Shown: piece after piece, positions 26,225-35,853 of the stretch
How the letters are laid out: every line of letters begins with the position of its first letter
Position numbering within the stretch: position 1 is the stretch's first letter
Assembly (NCBI GenBank): GCA_965230495.1
Contig: CBDDLC010000002.1
Span: forward strand, 186,001 to 250,000
Reading direction: 5' to 3'
Source of the DNA: JACJYM01 sp965230495
GTDB taxonomy: Bacteria > Bacteroidota > Bacteroidia > Chitinophagales > Saprospiraceae
DNA length: 64,000 bases
Position numbers and translations under genes: made by a program
The notes under the pieces: model-generated
Databases searched by the model: none
Seen by the model: the letters and a program-made list of their open reading frames with translations, nothing else
Told to the model about the DNA's origin: nothing

Positions 26225-27781
26225 CTATCTTGGAGATAATCTTACTATTGGAACAATCATTTCCTCCAGAGATACCCCGCCGTGCTGGAAAGTATTCTTG
26301 TAGAAATTATTGTAGTAAGTGTAATTATTTGGATAAAGGAAAAATAAATCCTCTTTGGCAAAAATAAATGTTGAACTCATGTTAGGCCTTGGTAACCCTC
26401 CTTCTTCAGGCCGTTTTATCTCAAAGACGTCTTTTGGATTGTACTTGAGATTTTTACCAACTTTATACCTTAGGTTTGTAGTAGTTTCTTTATCGCCTAC
26501 AACCTTGGAAGGGTTTTTAACCCTTATAGTGCCATGATCTGTGCTTATAAATAATTGTATGTTTTTAGAGGCTAACTTTTTAAGAGAATCCCAAAGAGGA
26601 GAATTTAAAAACCATGATCTGGTCAACGAACGATAAGCTTTTTCATCACCTGCAAGTTCTTTTAATACTTCCATTTCCGTTCTGGCATGGGACATCATGT
26701 CTATGAAGTTATATACGATAACTGTAAAGTCATTGTTAAGAACATTTAGGATGTTGTCGTTCATTTGTTTCGCATAATAGGTATTGGTAACCTTTATGTA
26801 TTGGGACTTAACATCTTTTTTAATTAACCTTTTAAGTTGAATTTCTAATAGCTCTTTTTCCTTAAGATTTTTTCCTCCTTCTTCAAAATCGTTTAACCAC
26901 CATTCCGGATAGTTTTTTTGAATTTCATGGGGTGTCATTCCGGAAAAAATAGCATTACGACTATATTGAGTAGCGGTAGGAAGCATGCTATAAAAATAGT
27001 CCTCATCCTCAATACGATATAGTTCGTTAATTATAGGTTTAATAATTTTCCATTGATCATATCGTAAATTGTCTAGAAGGACAAAAACATTGCTTTGTGA
27101 ATCTTTAAGAAAGGGGAAGACCGATTTTTTGAGAAGCTGGTGAGATAAGGTAGGACCTTCTTCGTTATCCATCCAGTCGAGATAGTTTTTGGAAACATAT
27201 CTGAAGAATTCCTTATTGGCCTCAGATTTTTGAATACTAAGAATTTCTTTCATCTGATCATTGTCAGAATCATCAAGTCTTAACTCCCATCCAATTATTT
27301 TCTTATATATATCAACCCATTCATCATAATTGGGGTTGTTCTGAATATCCATCAGAATATTTCTAAACTCTTGTTGATAGTCAGTTGCGGTTTTTTGATT
27401 CACAAGTCTTTTATTGTCAACAATTTTCTTTAAGGTAAGAAGGATTTGATTAGGATTAACGGGTTTTATTAGATAATCATCTATCTGAGAACCAATCGCC
27501 TCTTCCATTAAATTTTCGGCTTCGTTTTTTGTGATCATCACAACCGGTATGGCAGAGTTTTTTGATTTGATTTCTGTCAGTGTTTCTAAGCCAGTTATTC
27601 CTGGCATAGACTCATCTAAAAAGATAATATCCACATCATTGTTATTATCTAAATAGTCCAACGCATCATGACCATTTGTTACTGTTTCAACTTCGTAGCC
27701 TTTTTTGTTCAGGAAGAAAAGTTGTGGCTTGAGCAAATCTATCTCGTCATCAGCCCAAAGTATCTTAATTTTATCACTCAT
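26225..27781 (-). CDS. porX: PorX, T9SS response regulator with PglZ domain
   Basis: The 518-residue protein joins an N-terminal receiver domain (residues 1-120; acidic pair Asp11-Asp12, phospho-acceptor Asp56 in IIFLDESMPG, Thr84 and Lys106 in YLIKPVNP) to a C-terminal PglZ/alkaline-phosphatase-like domain (about 200-518; NVFVLLDNLRYDQW, STDHGTIRV, FQHGGVSLEEMIVPIV). This is the PorX architecture. PorX with the kinase PorY controls T9SS gene expression in Porphyromonas, and its PglZ domain is a zinc enzyme acting on phosphorylated nucleotides. No PorY gene is beside it. A TAATTTTG element ends four bases before the start codon. Confidence 0.94.
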   Translation of the reverse strand: MSDKIKILWADDEIDLLKPQLFFLNKKGYEVETVTNGHDALDYLDNNNDVDIIFLDESMPGITGLETLTEIKSKNSAIPVVMITKNEAENLMEEAIGSQIDDYLIKPVNPNQILLTLKKIVDNKRLVNQKTATDYQQEFRNILMDIQNNPNYDEWVDIYKKIIGWELRLDDSDNDQMKEILSIQKSEANKEFFRYVSKNYLDWMDNEEGPTLSHQLLKKSVFPFLKDSQSNVFVLLDNLRYDQWKIIKPIINELYRIEDEDYFYSMLPTATQYSRNAIFSGMTPHEIQKNYPEWWLNDFEEGGKNLKEKELLEIQLKRLIKKDVKSQYIKVTNTYYAKQMNDNILNVLNNDFTVIVYNFIDMMSHARTEMEVLKELAGDEKAYRSLTRSWFLNSPLWDSLKKLASKNIQLFISTDHGTIRVKNPSKVVGDKETTTNLRYKVGKNLKYNPKDVFEIKRPEEGGLPRPNMSSTFIFAKEDLFFLYPNNYTYYNNFYKNTFQHGGVSLEEMIVPIVRLSPR

Positions 27782-27785
27782 TTAT

Positions 27786-27793
27786 CAAAATTA
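27786..27793 (-). promoter_or_regulatory. -7 element immediately before porX start
   Basis: Minus-strand TAATTTTG (27793 to 27786) is followed by ATAA and the ATG. If used, the transcript would have almost no leader. No matching -33 TTTG is evident, so the call is tentative. Confidence 0.35.
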
Positions 27794-27868
27794 TATCATT
27801 TTTGTAATTGCTACCTTGCAAGAAATACTTAGAAACGAAAAAGTATCAATAATTAGTGCCATTACATA

Positions 27869-29074
27869 ATGTCTGACAAAAAAATATTTAATGACCCTGT
27901 TCATGGGTTCGTAACTTTTGATTTTAAGCTGATCTATGAATTAATTGATCACCCTTGGTTTCAAAGGCTTCGTAGGATATCTCAAATGGGACTAAGTCAT
28001 TATGTCTATCCTGGAGCGGTACATACACGATTTCATCATTCCTTAGGAGCTTTGCATCTTATGAAGAGATCTCTGGACATATTGATTTCTAAAGGAGTAA
28101 AAATTAACGAGGAGGAAAAGAGGGCTGCTCAGGTAGCTATACTATTGCATGATATTGGCCATGGACCGTATTCGCATGCTCTCGAATTCAGAATTATTCC
28201 TGTTCATCATGAGCAGATTACTCTAAAGATAATGGAGGCCCTGAATGTTGAATTCAAGGGGAAACTTAGTTTGGCCATAGAAATATTTACGGATAGGTAT
28301 CATCGTCCATTTCTAAATCAATTGGTTTCTTCTCAGATTGATGTGGACAGGTTGGATTATTTATCTCGTGATAGTTTTTATACAGGAGTACAAGAGGGCT
28401 TTATCGGATACAACAGAATTATTAATATGTTTAATGTTGTTGATGATCATTTAGTTGTAGAGGAAAAGGCTCTGTATACCTTAGAGCGATATATACACTC
28501 GCGAAAGTTTATGTACGCACAGGTTTATTTGCACAAGGCGTCTCTCGCAGCAGAACTTATGTTGCGATCTTATTTTCGTCGCTTACATGACCTAATCCGC
28601 GAAGATAGTCAGGTGATTCATAAGCTTCGCGATAATTTCCGTGACTTATTCAAATTGGTTTCGTCTTCAAAATTGAAAGAACGAGAGTTCGAAAGTTTTT
28701 TAAGTTTAGATGATTCAGATATTATTAGCTTGCTAAAGAAATCAGTGTTAAGTTCAGATTTTGTTTTACGGTACTTGTCCAAGTCCATTTTGAATAGAAA
28801 TCTATTTCGTATCAATTGGATCGAAGATAAATTGGAAAAAAAGAAAATTAAGGAATTGAGAAATAATCTTGATAAAAGATGGAATCTTGACTCTGATACG
28901 GCAAAATATTTGGTAATATACGGTGTGGAAAAAATCAAAAATTACGATAAAAATGAGAAGGAAATTCTCGTATTGAAAAAGGATGGAGAAATCCTGCCCT
29001 TATCCTCTTTTTATAAGGGTTTTTACCTAAAAAAATATTTCAAAAAACATTACCTTTGCAGTCCCAAAATATAG
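27869..29074 (+). CDS. HD-domain phosphohydrolase
   Basis: The 401-residue cytoplasmic protein belongs to the HD superfamily (COG1078-like, dGTPase-related). The N terminus NDPVHGFVTFDFKLIYELID and PWFQRLRRISQMGLSHYVYP are characteristic. The metal site is formed by the His of HTRFHHSLGALHLM, the HD doublet in LLHDIGHGPYSHALE, and the downstream Asp in QIDVDRLDYLSRDSF. Substrates could be deoxynucleoside triphosphates or other nucleotides. The last 20 bases of coding sequence carry the promoter element TACCTTTG of the next gene. It is divergent from porX by 87 bases. Confidence 0.88.
   Translation: MSDKKIFNDPVHGFVTFDFKLIYELIDHPWFQRLRRISQMGLSHYVYPGAVHTRFHHSLGALHLMKRSLDILISKGVKINEEEKRAAQVAILLHDIGHGPYSHALEFRIIPVHHEQITLKIMEALNVEFKGKLSLAIEIFTDRYHRPFLNQLVSSQIDVDRLDYLSRDSFYTGVQEGFIGYNRIINMFNVVDDHLVVEEKALYTLERYIHSRKFMYAQVYLHKASLAAELMLRSYFRRLHDLIREDSQVIHKLRDNFRDLFKLVSSSKLKEREFESFLSLDDSDIISLLKKSVLSSDFVLRYLSKSILNRNLFRINWIEDKLEKKKIKELRNNLDKRWNLDSDTAKYLVIYGVEKIKNYDKNEKEILVLKKDGEILPLSSFYKGFYLKKYFKKHYLCSPKI
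29051..29058 (+). promoter_or_regulatory. -7 element for the 23-residue-repeat protein gene
   Basis: TACCTTTG followed by CAGTCCC fits TAnnTTTG and lies inside the 3-prime end of the HD gene, about 65 bases before the next start. It would give a leader of roughly 58 bases. No clear -33 TTTG is seen. Confidence 0.5.
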
Positions 29075-29122
29075 AAACTTCAAAATAGAATAATTAATAA
29101 TTTTTAAACAGACAATTAAGTT

Positions 29123-32100
29123 ATGAGAAACCTTAAACTTTATTTTTCTTTTTGCTTAATGCTTCTAACTTATTTGGTTTCGGCTCAACCTGATCCGACT
29201 ATGCCAAATGAGCCAGGAAAGTGTTATGCTAGATGTTTGATAGATGACCAGTATGAGACGGTCACCGAACAAGTTCTTGTAAAAGAGGGGTCTACAGCAG
29301 TTAGGGTGATTCCTGGTGCAACAGAAACCATTACGGAACAAGTTCTGGCTCAGGATGGGTCAACGACTTTAAGAGTAATTCCTGCTCAGTTTGAAACAGT
29401 TACTGAACAGGTGATGACTTCAGAGGGTAAATCAAGCGTTGCTTTGACACCTGCACAATTTGAGACCATGTCAGAGCAAGTATTGGCTCAGGAAGGATAT
29501 ACAACAATAAGAATTGTTCCTGCCCAGTTTGAATCTGCTTCTGAACAGGTAATGACCTCAGAGGGACAGTCAAGTGTTTCAATATCACCTGCTCAGTTTG
29601 AAACTGTAAGTGAACAAGTAAAAGTAAGTGATCCTGATTCCGATGTGATTATTAGGTCTGCGCAATTTGAGACAATGACAGAACAAGTAATGACTTCAGA
29701 GGGACAGTCAAGTGTTTCAATAACACCGGCGTCATTTGAGACAATGACAGAACAAGTGTTGAAATCTGAAGGTAGTTCTACTACACGAATCAATGCTGCT
29801 TCTTTCGAAACGGCTTCTGAACAAGTCCTTGTGAATACACATGCAGCAGCAGGTGGAACAGGAGGAAATTATTTGAAAGTAAATTTTAGATCAGGTTCAG
29901 CTGTTTTAACTGGTAATTCTGATGCGGAAATCAGAAAAATTGCTGCTACAATAGATTGTTCTGAAGGAAAGACAGCGAGTATTGTAGGACATACAGATAG
30001 CCAAGGTTCAGAGGAAGCTAATCTTACTCTATCAAGAAACAGAGCACAGGCTGTATATAATGTTTTAATAGCAGCTGGAGTAGATGCGTCATGTTTAAGC
30101 TATGAAGGTATGGGAGAATCTAGCCCAATTGCTTCAAATAATACTGCTGAGGGAAGAAGAAAGAATAGAAGAGTAGAGTTGGTTACATATGGTTCAGAAG
30201 GGAAAGCAAATGATGGTGATCCGAATTCAATTATCGACATACGAATTATCCCAGCTCGTTTTGAAACGATGACAGAGCAAGTAATGACTTCAGAAGGAGA
30301 ATCTAGAGTAAGTATAACTCCAGCTTCTTTCGAAACTGCTTCTGAGCAAGTAATGACTTCAGAAGGAGAGTCTTCTGTTTCAATTTCACAAGCTACTTTC
30401 GAATCGGCAGAAGAGCAAGTATTGGTAAAAGATGCTTACACTACTATTAAAGTAGTTCCAGCACAATTTGAGACAGTTACCGAGCAAGTATTGGTTCAGG
30501 AGGCTTATGAGACTTTAAGAGCTGTACCGGCAGAATATGAGACAGTTACCGAGCAAGTATTGAAAAAAGATGCTTACACAACGTTAAGAGCGATACCAGC
30601 GGAATATGAGACGGTTACAGAACAAGTATTAGTAAAAGATGCATATACTACACTTAAAACTATACCAGCGGAATATGAGACGGTTACAGAACAAGTATTA
30701 GTAAAAGATGCATATACTACATTAAGAGCTGTACCAGCAGAGTATGAGACAGTTACAGAACAAGTATTGGTAAAAGACGCTTACACAACGTTAAGAGCGA
30801 TACCAGCGGAATATGAGACAGTTACAGAACAAGTGTTGAAAAAAGATGCTTACACTACATTGAGAAAAGTACCTGCGGAATATGAGACAGTTACGGAACA
30901 AAAATTGAAAAAAGATGCATATACTACTCTAAGAGCTGTACCGGCAGAATATGAGACAGTTACCGAGCAAGTGTTGAAAAAAGATGCTTATACGGTATTA
31001 AAGGTAATTCCAGCTCAATTCGAGACGGTTACGGAACAAGTACTGGTAAAGGATGGATATTCTACGTTAGCAGCAGTATCTGCAGAGTATGAGACGGTTA
31101 CAGAGCAAGTATTAGTAAAGGATGCTTATACTACGATAAGAGTGATTCCTGCTGAATACGAGACAGTTACTGAACAAGTAATGGTAAAGGAAGCAACTAC
31201 AAGAATAGAGACTAGACCTGCGAAGTACGAGACAGTTACTGAACAAATCGAAGTATCTCCTGCAACGACTAAGTGGGAAAAGAAGAAAGCTGATAAGAAT
31301 TGTTTATCTGCGAATCCGGATGATTGTTTAGTTTGGTGTTTGGTAGAAGTTCCTGCGTCTTATAAGACGGTAACTAAAAGAGTAAGAGTAGGTTGTGATG
31401 AGGGATGGACTGATAATGGAGAATGTACAAGAACAATCGAAGTGCCTGCAGAGTATACAACGAGATCATACAAGAAATTAGTAAAGGATGCTACTACAGA
31501 AGTTGTAGAGATTCCTGCTAAGTATGAAAGTAGAACATACCAGAAATTGGTTTCTCCGGCTTCTGCTACATCAAACAAGGTTGATGCTCAGTACAAAGAC
31601 AGAACATATAAGAAAGTGGCTGCAGATGCGACTACTGAAGCAACTCAAGTACCTGCGGAATACGAGAATAGAACGTATAGAAAGTTGGTTAAGGCAGCTA
31701 CAGTAGAGAGAACAGAAGTACCTGCGGAATATGAAACTGTATCTTATAGAAAACTTGTTAAAGAGGCTACCACCGAAGCTACTCAAGTACCTGCAGAATA
31801 TGAGAACAGAACATACAGAAAGTTGGTTAAGCCAGCTACTGTAGAGAGAACAGAAGTGCCTGCTCAATACAAGGACAGAACATATAGAAAGTTAGTTAAG
31901 CCTGCTTCTGTAGAGACGGTTCAGGTTCCTGCACAATATGAAAACAGGTCATACCAAAAATTGGTAAAACCTGCAACTACTGAAGCGGTTACGGTACCTG
32001 CTCAATATAAGGACAGAACGTATAGAAAATTAGTTAAGCCAGCTTCTGTAGAGGCAGTACAAGTGCCTGCAGAATATGAGAACAGAACATACAGAAAGTT

Positions 32101-33583
32101 GGTTAAGCCAGCTACTGTTGAATCGGTTACAGTTCCTGCAAAATATGAAAATAGAACGTATCAGAAGCTAGTAAGTGCGGCTACTACAGAGGTTGTAGAG
32201 GTTCCTGCTCAGTACACTTCGAGAACATTTAAGAAAGTAGCGAATCAGGCATCTTTCAACGAGAATACAACTGAGCCTTCATACGCTAATAGAACGTACC
32301 AAAAGTTGGTGGCAGATGCTTCTCATGAAGTTACAAAGACTGATCCTAGTTACACAAATAGATCTTACCAGAAACTTGGAACCGATGCTAGTACAAGAGC
32401 AGTTTATGGTGGACCTCAGTATACTACTAGAACATACCAAAGACTAGTATCTGATGCCAACCATGAGGTGGTAACAGGAGATCCTGTTTACGAAAATAGA
32501 ACATATCAGAAGTTAGCGGGAGATGCATCTTTTGAAGAAAGAACAGGAGAGCCTGCATATGCGAATAGAACATATCAGAAGTTAGTATCTGATGCTACGT
32601 CTGAAAAAGCTCCTTGTAAAGGAACAACTACAAGACTTGATGTTAAATTTGCTACTGCATCAGCACAATTGACTCAAGGATCATATGCTGAAATCAATAG
32701 AGTTGCGGCTATGTTTGCAGCAGATCCTTCAATGAGTGGAACAGTAGTAGGACATACCGATAGTGATGGAAGTAATGCTTCTAATATGACTCTTTCTGCA
32801 AATAGAGCAAAAGCAGTTTATAATGCTTTGATAGAAGCTGGAGTAGATGCTTCAAGATTGAATCATGAAGGAAAAGGAGAGAATTCTCCAATAGCTACCA
32901 ACGCAACTGCAGAAGGAAAGAGACAGAACAGAAGAGTAGAATTGGTGGCATATGGTACTGGAGAGGGTGATTGTTCTAAGTACACAACAAGAACTTACCA
33001 GAAATTGACTGCAGACGCATCTTTCGAAGAAAGAACTGGAGAGCCTGCATATGCTAATAGAACATATCAAAAATTGGTTGCGGATGCAACTACTGATGTA
33101 AGTGAAATTCCAGCAAAGTATGTGGATAGAACATATCAGAAATTGGCGAACGATGCAACATTTGTGGAAAGTAAAACAGAAGCTTCTTACAAGAACAGAT
33201 CTTATCAGAAGTTAGTAAATGCTGCGACTACAGAGGCTACACCAGTTGAAGCAAAGTATGTGGATAGAACATATGCTAAGACAGCACCAGCTACAATAGA
33301 AAAATCAGATATCGCACCTGAATACAAAACTATTACCAGAAGACAATTGGTTAAGGCTGGTGGATTTACTGAGTGGAGAGAAGTAGTTTGTGATACTGAT
33401 ATTACAGCGGATTTAGTTAGAAGAGTACAATCTGCTTTGGCAGAAAGAGGTTACAATCCTGGTCCTATTGATAATGCTATGGGAGCAAAAACTAAGGCTG
33501 CTTTAGTTAAATTCCAAAAGGATAATGGACTTCCTATCGGACAATTAGATTATGAGACATTAAAAGCTTTAGGAATAAAGTAA
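29123..33583 (+). CDS. Exported repeat protein with two OmpA domains and a PG-binding domain
   Basis: The 1486-residue protein begins with a signal peptide ending VSAQP (residues 1-23). Nine copies of a 23-residue repeat of the form P-A-x-F/Y-E-T-V-T-E-Q-V-L follow (about 33-245). Next come an OmpA-type domain (about 248-358, with GHTDSQGS and NRRVELV), 15 more of these repeats (367-724), a cysteine-rich linker (725-783), and about 17 copies of a second 23-residue flavour with YENRTYRKLVKPAT (784-1168). A second OmpA domain (1170-1278, GHTDSDGS) and about five more repeats follow. The end is a PG_binding_1 domain (1423-1486, VRRVQSALAERGYNPGPIDN). Both OmpA domains keep the Asp and Arg that bind diaminopimelate. 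It likely bridges outer membrane and peptidoglycan. Confidence 0.88.
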   Translation: MRNLKLYFSFCLMLLTYLVSAQPDPTMPNEPGKCYARCLIDDQYETVTEQVLVKEGSTAVRVIPGATETITEQVLAQDGSTTLRVIPAQFETVTEQVMTSEGKSSVALTPAQFETMSEQVLAQEGYTTIRIVPAQFESASEQVMTSEGQSSVSISPAQFETVSEQVKVSDPDSDVIIRSAQFETMTEQVMTSEGQSSVSITPASFETMTEQVLKSEGSSTTRINAASFETASEQVLVNTHAAAGGTGGNYLKVNFRSGSAVLTGNSDAEIRKIAATIDCSEGKTASIVGHTDSQGSEEANLTLSRNRAQAVYNVLIAAGVDASCLSYEGMGESSPIASNNTAEGRRKNRRVELVTYGSEGKANDGDPNSIIDIRIIPARFETMTEQVMTSEGESRVSITPASFETASEQVMTSEGESSVSISQATFESAEEQVLVKDAYTTIKVVPAQFETVTEQVLVQEAYETLRAVPAEYETVTEQVLKKDAYTTLRAIPAEYETVTEQVLVKDAYTTLKTIPAEYETVTEQVLVKDAYTTLRAVPAEYETVTEQVLVKDAYTTLRAIPAEYETVTEQVLKKDAYTTLRKVPAEYETVTEQKLKKDAYTTLRAVPAEYETVTEQVLKKDAYTVLKVIPAQFETVTEQVLVKDGYSTLAAVSAEYETVTEQVLVKDAYTTIRVIPAEYETVTEQVMVKEATTRIETRPAKYETVTEQIEVSPATTKWEKKKADKNCLSANPDDCLVWCLVEVPASYKTVTKRVRVGCDEGWTDNGECTRTIEVPAEYTTRSYKKLVKDATTEVVEIPAKYESRTYQKLVSPASATSNKVDAQYKDRTYKKVAADATTEATQVPAEYENRTYRKLVKAATVERTEVPAEYETVSYRKLVKEATTEATQVPAEYENRTYRKLVKPATVERTEVPAQYKDRTYRKLVKPASVETVQVPAQYENRSYQKLVKPATTEAVTVPAQYKDRTYRKLVKPASVEAVQVPAEYENRTYRKLVKPATVESVTVPAKYENRTYQKLVSAATTEVVEVPAQYTSRTFKKVANQASFNENTTEPSYANRTYQKLVADASHEVTKTDPSYTNRSYQKLGTDASTRAVYGGPQYTTRTYQRLVSDANHEVVTGDPVYENRTYQKLAGDASFEERTGEPAYANRTYQKLVSDATSEKAPCKGTTTRLDVKFATASAQLTQGSYAEINRVAAMFAADPSMSGTVVGHTDSDGSNASNMTLSANRAKAVYNALIEAGVDASRLNHEGKGENSPIATNATAEGKRQNRRVELVAYGTGEGDCSKYTTRTYQKLTADASFEERTGEPAYANRTYQKLVADATTDVSEIPAKYVDRTYQKLANDATFVESKTEASYKNRSYQKLVNAATTEATPVEAKYVDRTYAKTAPATIEKSDIAPEYKTITRRQLVKAGGFTEWREVVCDTDITADLVRRVQSALAERGYNPGPIDNAMGAKTKAALVKFQKDNGLPIGQLDYETLKALGIK
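29219..33310 (+). repeat. About 46 tandem 69-bp (23-codon) repeats in two families
   Basis: In the first half the unit reads like PAEYETVTEQVLVKDAYTT; I count 9 copies before the first OmpA domain and 15 after it. In the second half it reads like PAEYENRTYRKLVKPATVE, with about 17 copies before the second OmpA domain and 5 after. Both flavours have the same 23-residue period, so they probably share an origin. Copies between 30500 and 31200 are the most alike at DNA level, suggesting recent expansion there; the outer copies are more diverged. Confidence 0.88.
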
Positions 33584-33607
33584 ATTGATGTTTTTTTAGA
33601 ATAAAGA

Positions 33608-33638
33608 ATGGCTCCTCAAATGAGGGGCCATTTTTTTT
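33608..33638 (+). terminator. Intrinsic terminator after repeat-protein gene
   Basis: ATGGCTCCTC (33608-33617) pairs with GAGGGGCCAT (33622-33631), with one wobble pair, around an AAAT loop, followed by eight T. A clear intrinsic terminator separating the repeat protein from glyA. Confidence 0.9.
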
Positions 33639-33689
33639 GTGCCCTTTCAATTTTTTAGAATATTTTCGCTGCTCAAATGTGTAATCACT

Positions 33690-34961
33690 ATGGATGATAG
33701 AATATTTTCTTTGATCGAAAACGAACTTTCTCGACAGAGAGAAGGAATTGAACTTATCGCCTCGGAAAACTTTACTTCGGTAAACGTTATGAAGGCAATG
33801 GGAAGCTGTTTGACAAATAAATATGCTGAGGGATATCCTGATAAAAGATACTATGGAGGTTGTGAGGTAGTTGATCAGGTAGAGAACTTGGCTATTGACA
33901 GGTTAAAGGAGTTATTCGGCGTGGAATATGCCAATGTACAACCGCATAGTGGGGCTCAGGCAAATGCGGCAGTGTTTTTAGCGGTTCTAAATCCTGGTGA
34001 TAACATATTAGGCTTTGACCTATCACATGGTGGTCATCTATCGCATGGATCACCAGTAAATTACTCTGGCAAGGTTTATAAGGCTCATTTTTATGGGGTA
34101 GAGGAGGATAGTGGCACAATAGATATGGAAAAAGTAGCCCAAAAGGCCCGGGAGGTACAACCCAAACTTATTATTTGTGGTGCCTCTGCTTATTCGAGAG
34201 ATTGGGATTATCGACGCTTCAGGGAAATTGCTGATGAAGTGGGAGCTTTATTACTTGCAGATATCGCTCATCCTGCCGGTCTCATAGCTACAGGCTTATT
34301 AAATGATCCTGTGTCATATTGTGATATTATCACTTCAACAACTCATAAAACATTACGAGGTCCACGAGGGGGGATAATTATGATGGGTAGGGATTTTCAT
34401 AATCCATGGGGTAGGAAAACTAAAAAAGGGAACCCAATTAAAATGTCATCAGTGTTAAATAGCGGTGTTTTTCCCGGAATGCAGGGAGGTCCTTTGGAGC
34501 ATGTGATCGCTGCTAAAGCAGTCTCTTTTAAGGAAGCCTTATCAGATGATTATAAAGATTATGCAATTCAAGTAATCAAAAACGCTAAGGTAATGGCAAC
34601 AGAATTTGTGAATAGAGGTTACCATATCATATCTAGCGGAACGGACAATCATCTTATGCTCATTGATCTAAGAGCAAAGAATAAGGACCTTACAGGAAGA
34701 GATGTAGAAAATGCACTGGTCAAAGCGGATATAACTATTAATAAGAATGCGGTACCTTTTGATACTAGAAGTCCATTCATTACTAGTGGAATTAGATTAG
34801 GAACTGCGGCCATAACAACCAGAGGTTTTAAGGAAAAGGATTGTATTCAAACTGTAGATTGGATTGAATCAATTATCAATAATATTGATAATGAAAGTTA
34901 TATTAAATCTATAAAACAAGAAGTAAACAAATACATGGAGGATTTCCCTCTCTATGAATAA
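33690..34961 (+). CDS. glyA: Serine hydroxymethyltransferase
   Basis: GlyA interconverts serine and glycine with tetrahydrofolate, feeding one-carbon metabolism and glycine for purine synthesis. The protein has 423 residues from the ATG at 33690: DDRIFSLIENE, then GIELIASENFTS, NKYAEGYPDKRYYGG and the PLP-lysine motif TTHKTLRGPRGG with Lys220. An upstream in-frame GTG at 33639 would add 17 residues but lies against the T tract of the preceding terminator and is rejected. A possible promoter, TTTG at 33636 and TATTTTCG at 33661 with a 21-base gap, lies just before. The last 10 bases overlap the convergent deaminase gene. Confidence 0.96.
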   Translation: MDDRIFSLIENELSRQREGIELIASENFTSVNVMKAMGSCLTNKYAEGYPDKRYYGGCEVVDQVENLAIDRLKELFGVEYANVQPHSGAQANAAVFLAVLNPGDNILGFDLSHGGHLSHGSPVNYSGKVYKAHFYGVEEDSGTIDMEKVAQKAREVQPKLIICGASAYSRDWDYRRFREIADEVGALLLADIAHPAGLIATGLLNDPVSYCDIITSTTHKTLRGPRGGIIMMGRDFHNPWGRKTKKGNPIKMSSVLNSGVFPGMQGGPLEHVIAAKAVSFKEALSDDYKDYAIQVIKNAKVMATEFVNRGYHIISSGTDNHLMLIDLRAKNKDLTGRDVENALVKADITINKNAVPFDTRSPFITSGIRLGTAAITTRGFKEKDCIQTVDWIESIINNIDNESYIKSIKQEVNKYMEDFPLYE

Positions 34962-35848
34962 CCACCAGTATTGATCCAGATAATTGTCTTATTGCTATAG
35001 CTTGAATCTTGTTTTACTTTATCAAGAAGACCATAAATCAGTTTAGCATTATACACAGTATCTACGGGTATATGGGTATATTGACTAAAACTATTTACAA
35101 CTGTGCTCAATTCCTCAGTTGATTTAGCATAGCCACCGAAATGGTAGTCAGATATCAACTGAAATAAAGTAGCTTTAGGAACGAAACCTAATAGCTGAGA
35201 AATATCGTCAGCTAAAAAACCGCCTTTCAGACTTGAAAATGCTTGAATGCAAATATTAAGATTTAGTTCTTTTACCCTTTTAATCAACCCTGCCGTCGTT
35301 CCACCTGTTCCGCAAGGTAATAGGATTATATTCGGAACGAAGTCTTGAATGATCAATTCATCAACAATTTCCCCTGCACCTTCAAGAGCAAATTCATTTG
35401 TTCCTCCTTCGGGGATAAGTATGAGATCAGAATGTTTTTCAATAATAGATGATATTTCGGAGGACTTATCCTTTAATCTATACTCCGACCTAGAAACAAA
35501 ATATAACGTCATTCCAAGGCTTTTAGCCTTTCTGAGAACAGTATTGGAATCAGGGTTCAACTCATTACCTCTTATTATCCCTACTGATTGAAAGCCAAAT
35601 AAATTGGCAGCTGCAGCAGAAGCAAGGATATGGTTAGAAAATGCTCCTCCAAAGGTGATTATCCCTTTATAGTCATTGGCCTGAAGGTGCTTTATATTAT
35701 ACTTTAGTTTTCGGTATTTATTGCCATTTAGTTGGTTATGTATCAGGTCATCCCTTTTTACATAGAATGAAATTCCTTTTTCTTTAAAGAGTGGAAGTTC
35801 TACTTTTTGTAATGGGCTTGGTATAAGAAATTCGGGCAGCTTCCTCAC
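34952..35848 (-). CDS. PLP-dependent ACC deaminase/D-cysteine desulfhydrase-like enzyme
   Basis: The 298-residue protein is a fold-type II PLP enzyme. Lys44 in NGNKYRKLKYN is the expected Schiff-base lysine. GAFSNHILASAAAA and the phosphate-binding GTGGTTAGLIK follow the family pattern. ACC deaminase and D-cysteine desulfhydrase cannot be told apart by these motifs; the shorter length (about 300 against 325-340) is common in Bacteroidota members. It is the last gene of the bamD-rpoZ-coaBC-porD-purN run, five bases after purN, and its end overlaps glyA on the other strand by ten bases. Confidence 0.82.
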   Translation of the reverse strand: MRKLPEFLIPSPLQKVELPLFKEKGISFYVKRDDLIHNQLNGNKYRKLKYNIKHLQANDYKGIITFGGAFSNHILASAAAANLFGFQSVGIIRGNELNPDSNTVLRKAKSLGMTLYFVSRSEYRLKDKSSEISSIIEKHSDLILIPEGGTNEFALEGAGEIVDELIIQDFVPNIILLPCGTGGTTAGLIKRVKELNLNICIQAFSSLKGGFLADDISQLLGFVPKATLFQLISDYHFGGYAKSTEELSTVVNSFSQYTHIPVDTVYNAKLIYGLLDKVKQDSSYSNKTIIWINTGGYS

Positions 35849-35853
35849 TTGGA

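Noticed and set aside
29400..33070. Leftward open frames opposite the 23-residue-repeat gene
   Set aside because: They follow the 69-bp periodicity of the coding strand and have no independent start signals or family similarity.
33639..33689. N-terminal extension of GlyA from a GTG
   Set aside because: The GTG abuts the T tract of the preceding terminator and adds residues unlike any GlyA N terminus. The ATG at 33690 gives the normal start.
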